This document shows, one piece after another, positions 14,836-18,777 of a stretch of DNA of 18,777 nucleotides. The position numbers were made by a program, and so were the translations under genes. The stretch lies in NCBI GenBank assembly GCA_045614825.1, contig JAZLDO010000104.1:1-18777 (forward strand). The letters are read 5' to 3'. Source of the DNA: Aphodosoma sp045614825. GTDB taxonomy: Bacteria; Bacteroidota; Bacteroidia; Bacteroidales; Paludibacteraceae. How positions within the stretch are numbered: position 1 is the stretch's first letter; the number at the start of each line of letters is the position of its first letter. The notes under the pieces are model-generated. The model did no database searches. It was not told the DNA's origin and saw only the letters and a program-made list of their open reading frames with translations.

Positions 14836-17507
14836 TTTAGTCTTCCTTTTAAAATTGTGTATGTTGTTGATTTGTCTTCTTCTTTTTGGTTATAGTTTGG
14901 TTTTTTCTTTTTAGTGCGAGAAGATACGTAAGGAGCCGATTTTTTATTATCTTTTTGTTTGATAGGATATAGGCTAAGTTTTTCGCTATCATTGTGGTAC
15001 TTGAGAAGTTCAACATTAGCATAGTCGGCTTCTTCGATTATTCCTTGTTCAAGTTCATTTTTGCGATACATGTAGCTTTCTTGTATCATAGTGATAAGAT
15101 TTCTAGAATCGGTTTGTTCTATTTTTTCAACTCCATCGCCCTGTATATCGTCGCAAGTGTATAATTTGCATTGAGGCAACAGGTAGTATCCTTTGGCTAT
15201 TACATCTTTGCCCTTATCTTTTTTTATAGCTTCTTCGTAAAGTGCAAGTTGTAGAGATTTGTTTTCTTTGAGTAAGTCGGCATAACTTTTGCTATGACTC
15301 CACTTGAAATCGAGGATTATGTATTGGTCGTCTTTGGTGAGAAGCATGTCGATTTTTGCTTCAAAATTGCCAATGTCATCGATGTTGCATTCTATTTCGG
15401 CTTCGCATTTTTCGGGGGTCCATTTGTTGACTTCGATGATATTAATCAAGGTTTTGATACTTTTTTTGAGAGTTTCTTTTGTGTCTTTGATTAGTAATCC
15501 GTTTTCTTTTTGTAAGAGCACAATGCCTTTTTCCATTATGGCAGTATCGAATAGCGAGTCGTATTCGTCTTCTATTTTTTGTTTGATTGTAGCAAGATTA
15601 TATTCTGCTTTTTCGAAAAGCGATTCTATCACATGGTGTGCTACAATGCCACAAGTGGTTTCTATGTCATCGAAATCATTGTTGCCAGATTCGTATACTT
15701 TGGCAGCATATTTCATTGTATAGTCGAAAGGATGTTGTATCAAAGTGCCGATACTGCTATAGCTTTCTTTTTCGCGGTTGACAGATATGTTTTCGTTGAG
15801 ATAGTAATAGTTTTCGGTTTGGGGTTTAATGATATCTTTTTCTATAGTTGGAGTATCAATAGTGCCACTTGTGTTGAGAATTTTAGTGGCTAATTCGGTG
15901 ATAAGACTATTTTCGTTTAGGTGTTCGTTGAGATTGGTAGCTGAAGTGACGAGAGTCAGTTTGTTTTTGACTTTGGCAATTGCGCGATTGCGATTGTCGC
16001 GTGCGCCTTTGAGCAAATCTTCATATGTAGGGATGTTGACTCCTTTCTTTTTGAGAGCATCCAATTCGGTTTTATTTAGGAAGTTGTATTTATATGCGAT
16101 AGAATTAGATTCATTGCAATCGAGCCAAAGCAACATTTCAGGGGCATCGTACACCAGGTTGATGTTAGAAATGATGTTTGTAGCACCCACTTCGGCCACT
16201 TCGTGTTTCATTGCTATTGGGCGATATATGTTTTGAATCCACTTGTTGAGTTTGTCGAAAGAGATGTATCCCTCTGTTTTGTGAGCATTCAGAGTTTTGT
16301 CCATAGCCGAGAAGAACGCCAAAAGAGCATTCATGATTTCGCGTTGGTTTTCAGATAGGCCATCAGCTCTCATGCGGCGGTTGACCCATTTATGCATATT
16401 AGAGTTGTAGCTGATTATGTCATTAATCGATATTTCATCGTTGTGGTGGGCATAAATAGGGTCTAAGAAAGCGAGTTGCTCTTTGCGTTTATCCTTGCCA
16501 TCTTCATCGGTGAAATCAAATTCTTCTATTGTTTTATACCAATTTGAGTCGAGCCCACCGTTGCTAATTAGATTTTTTGCCAATTCATAGCGTAGTTTTC
16601 CGTTGATTGGGTGGGTAGGCATTTGTAGGTAAGATAGTAGATTGTAGGCATTTAGAGGGCGTTCGAAAAGCGACAACCCCAATTTGAAAAGTTGAAGAGC
16701 TTGAGGGTTGCAGTTGTCGATAGTCGAATTGACCATAGGCATAACTTGGCGCGATAGGGTAGAGTTGAGCATACTATTGTCGGAGTTGACAACAATATTT
16801 TTGTCGTTATCAACATTTGCTTGAGAGCGAACAAACCAATCGTAAGCCTCCTCTTTGCGATTAAAAGTCATAATTTCGAGCGAATTATCCTTTTGTTCGA
16901 TTTCGTGAGGATTGTTTTCGAGCAAAGATTTTTGCAATTTGAATAGATTAGAATTTTTGTCTGAAGCAAGAGGTTCGGTGTTGATATATTTCACTTTGTC
17001 GCCAAAGTGATTTAATACATTTTGTACGATAGGTGATATCAGAACCTTGTTAGAAGTCACCTCTATTGTGTCATTATCAGTTAAAAGGTTATTATTTCTC
17101 GCATATTCAGCTATATTTACCCATCTATCAGATTCGCTTGGAGTGAAAAAATTGTTTTCTGTTTTTGCCAATACATCTAATTTGTCAGATATACCAGTCA
17201 TATCCTTGTTCCAACCAGCCAATATGAGAGCATCGCGCCATTGCAATAATAAATTAGCAACTCCCCAATCGTCTGTTTTGAAAGATTCATAAAAAATTGA
17301 TTCTTTCACATTATCATTTAGAGCAATTAGGTAGTCGGCTTCGCGTTCGGCAGCCGAAGGCGAGTGACATGTTAGACCAGCTCTTAATTCGAGAATTTCG
17401 AGCAATTTGCTTTCGTTGGCAAAAATGGTATTAAAGCGTAGACCATTTTCTTTCGAATAGTCAACATATGGTTTTTCTTTGTAGTCGGGATTGAATATTA
17501 TTTTCAT
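14832..17507 (-). CDS. addB: AddB-like PD-(D/E)XK nuclease subunit
   Basis: 891-residue partner of the AddA-like protein. The C-terminal third is a RecB-family nuclease: SSIGTLIQHPFDY (start motif, H592), GIVAHHVIESL (~616-626), KIDMLL (D720), ILDFKW (D733, K735), and KSLQLALYEEA (motif with conserved Gln and Tyr). Residues 1 to ~560 would be the inactivated helicase-like part that contacts the 3' strand in AddB; no Walker A sequence is visible. Classical AddB has four cysteines for an Fe-S cluster (one before the CPF-like motif, three near the C-terminus). Here the first is replaced by His in QHPF and no Cys-x2-Cys-x5-Cys triplet is present. The C-terminal ~50 residues are Lys-rich. The gene is first in the operon, with a good promoter at 17537-17568, and overlaps addA by 4 nt. 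An alternative is a divergent RecB-like nuclease module of accessory function. Confidence 0.78.
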   Translation of the reverse strand: MKIIFNPDYKEKPYVDYSKENGLRFNTIFANESKLLEILELRAGLTCHSPSAAEREADYLIALNDNVKESIFYESFKTDDWGVANLLLQWRDALILAGWNKDMTGISDKLDVLAKTENNFFTPSESDRWVNIAEYARNNNLLTDNDTIEVTSNKVLISPIVQNVLNHFGDKVKYINTEPLASDKNSNLFKLQKSLLENNPHEIEQKDNSLEIMTFNRKEEAYDWFVRSQANVDNDKNIVVNSDNSMLNSTLSRQVMPMVNSTIDNCNPQALQLFKLGLSLFERPLNAYNLLSYLQMPTHPINGKLRYELAKNLISNGGLDSNWYKTIEEFDFTDEDGKDKRKEQLAFLDPIYAHHNDEISINDIISYNSNMHKWVNRRMRADGLSENQREIMNALLAFFSAMDKTLNAHKTEGYISFDKLNKWIQNIYRPIAMKHEVAEVGATNIISNINLVYDAPEMLLWLDCNESNSIAYKYNFLNKTELDALKKKGVNIPTYEDLLKGARDNRNRAIAKVKNKLTLVTSATNLNEHLNENSLITELATKILNTSGTIDTPTIEKDIIKPQTENYYYLNENISVNREKESYSSIGTLIQHPFDYTMKYAAKVYESGNNDFDDIETTCGIVAHHVIESLFEKAEYNLATIKQKIEDEYDSLFDTAIMEKGIVLLQKENGLLIKDTKETLKKSIKTLINIIEVNKWTPEKCEAEIECNIDDIGNFEAKIDMLLTKDDQYIILDFKWSHSKSYADLLKENKSLQLALYEEAIKKDKGKDVIAKGYYLLPQCKLYTCDDIQGDGVEKIEQTDSRNLITMIQESYMYRKNELEQGIIEEADYANVELLKYHNDSEKLSLYPIKQKDNKKSAPYVSSRTKKKKPNYNQKEEDKSTTYTILKGRLK

Positions 17508-17536
17508 ATTATTCTGGAATTAAATTTTTTGATGGG

Positions 17537-17568
17537 CAAAGTTAAAAAAATATATTTTAATCGCCAAA
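17537..17568 (-). promoter_or_regulatory. Promoter of the addBA operon
   Basis: On the minus strand TTTG (17565-17568), a 20-bp spacer, and TAACTTTG (17537-17544) match the Bacteroides consensus. The -7 box is 29 bp upstream of the ATG, giving a short leader of about 20-25 nt. Confidence 0.85.
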
Positions 17569-17879
17569 AAAGTCCGACATTTTTTTTAAAGGGACATACA
17601 CCTTATATATATAGATTTATATAAAGACATTCAGACGAAGTTATATGCTCTATTAGATAGGCAAAATAGGATTGATTTTTTATTGAAAAAACACGAAAAA
17701 TCTCAAAAACGCGAAAAAATATGTTTTTCGGCATGTTTTTTTCTGCTCAAAAACAACTAAAATAATATTAAATATAACAAAAATTATGTTGTACAACATA
17801 TATTTTGAAAGATAATAAAAAATTATTTCGCTGATAATCAAGCAAAAGAAAAAATATTGCAATTTTTTAATGTAAATAT
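17569..17879. other. AT-rich divergent intergenic DNA with phased A-tracts
   Basis: No gene is seen between the divergent addBA and rrn promoters. A-tracts at 17686-17691, 17696-17700, 17705-17709 and 17714-17719 repeat every 9-10 bp, followed by T-tracts at 17724-17728 and about 17735-17741. Such phasing predicts intrinsic DNA bending. The block is about 160-195 bp upstream of the rrn -33 box and could serve as an upstream architectural element. Confidence 0.6.
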
Positions 17880-17910
17880 TTTGGTAGTTTCGGAAAAAGT
17901 TGTAACTTTG
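17880..17910 (+). promoter_or_regulatory. rRNA operon promoter
   Basis: TTTG (17880-17883), a 19-bp spacer and TAACTTTG (17903-17910) form a full Bacteroides consensus. It lies ~245 nt before the 16S 5' end, on the same strand. Confidence 0.88.
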
Positions 17911-17916
17911 CATCCG

Positions 17917-18154
17917 CAATCGAGAGAGATAGCCGCTGAATGAAAATACAGCGATTCTTTGAAAATCTGAAACAACAAAAATGTAGTATAAGTACAAGGT
18001 AAAAAAATACCACCGTCAATTTTTTCGATAAGCGAGAGCAATCAAGTTTACTTGAATTGCCAAGCGAAGAAAAAATCTTGAGAGTTTAAAACTCGAAAAA
18101 ATTTTAACTACAATAAAGCTTGAGTTTAGGGACAAACGAAAAAAAATAAAATGT
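17917..18154 (+). other. rrn leader
   Basis: About 240 nt of transcribed leader before mature 16S. It contains a CGCTG/CAGCG hairpin (17934-17953), a boxA-like TTCTTTGAAAA (17955-17965) that may bind the Nus antitermination factors, a GCAATCAAGT-TT-ACTTGAATTGC stem (about 18039-18061), and a GAGTTTAAAACTC stem (about 18081-18094). These could be antitermination and processing signals; the assignments rest on position and pairing only. Confidence 0.6.

Positions 18155-18777
<623 letters not shown>

Noticed and set aside
11716..17507. Novel defence system made of helicase and nuclease
   Set aside because: Motif order, sizes and the overlapping gene pair fit the AddAB family; no accessory defence genes flank it. 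The oddities are reported as a finding instead.
17680..17997. Minus-strand open frame of 105 codons across the rrn promoter
   Set aside because: Phe/Tyr/Ile-rich translation of AT-rich DNA, overlapping the rrn promoter and leader; not a gene.

Overview
The window looks like chromosomal DNA from a low-GC member of the order Bacteroidales. The evidence is the start of a 16S rRNA gene at the right edge (bacterial 5' end, with the Bacteroidetes-type opening GATGAACGCTAGCGATAGGC), several promoters of the Bacteroides type (TTTG, 19-20 bp, TAnnTTTG), and family members typical of that order (DUF4954, DUF3078, a Bacteroidales-style AddAB pair). Family or genus cannot be fixed by eye.

Layout. Positions 1-4487 (+): the 3' nearly complete part of hisS, then a DUF4954 left-handed beta-helix-type protein whose end overlaps recF by 10 nt. 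Positions 4583-4994 (+): a GxxExxY-family gene broken by a 2-nt deletion at the signature Glu codon. Positions 5103-8049 (+): hflX, overlapped by 17 nt by a secreted DUF3078 protein whose linker is built from sequences that look like the genome's own extragenic repeats. Positions 8050-8500: gene-free, with several palindromic repeat units. Positions 8503-8578 (-): tRNA-Lys(UUU) with its own promoter and terminator. Positions 9091-9200 (+): an rRNA-like promoter followed within about 40 nt by a strong terminator, a candidate small RNA. Positions 9203-10093 (-): an EamA/DMT transporter of visibly higher GC. Positions 10297-11637 (+): a GH13 alpha-amylase-family lipoprotein. Positions 11716-17507 (-): a two-gene operon for an AddA-like helicase-nuclease and an AddB-like nuclease, joined by an ATGA overlap. 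Positions 17686-18777 (+): phased A-tracts, a strong promoter, the rrn leader and the first ~620 nt of 16S rRNA.

Most genes are housekeeping: translation (hisS, tRNA-Lys, hflX for ribosome rescue, 16S) and recombination repair (recF for gap repair, addAB for double-strand ends). I did not find a clearly new multi-gene system. The best leads are the rRNA-promoter-driven short transcript near 9125-9200, the in-frame capture of extragenic repeats by the DUF3078 gene, the exact-site GxxExxY lesion, and the AddB-like subunit without a visible Walker A or Fe-S cysteine set.
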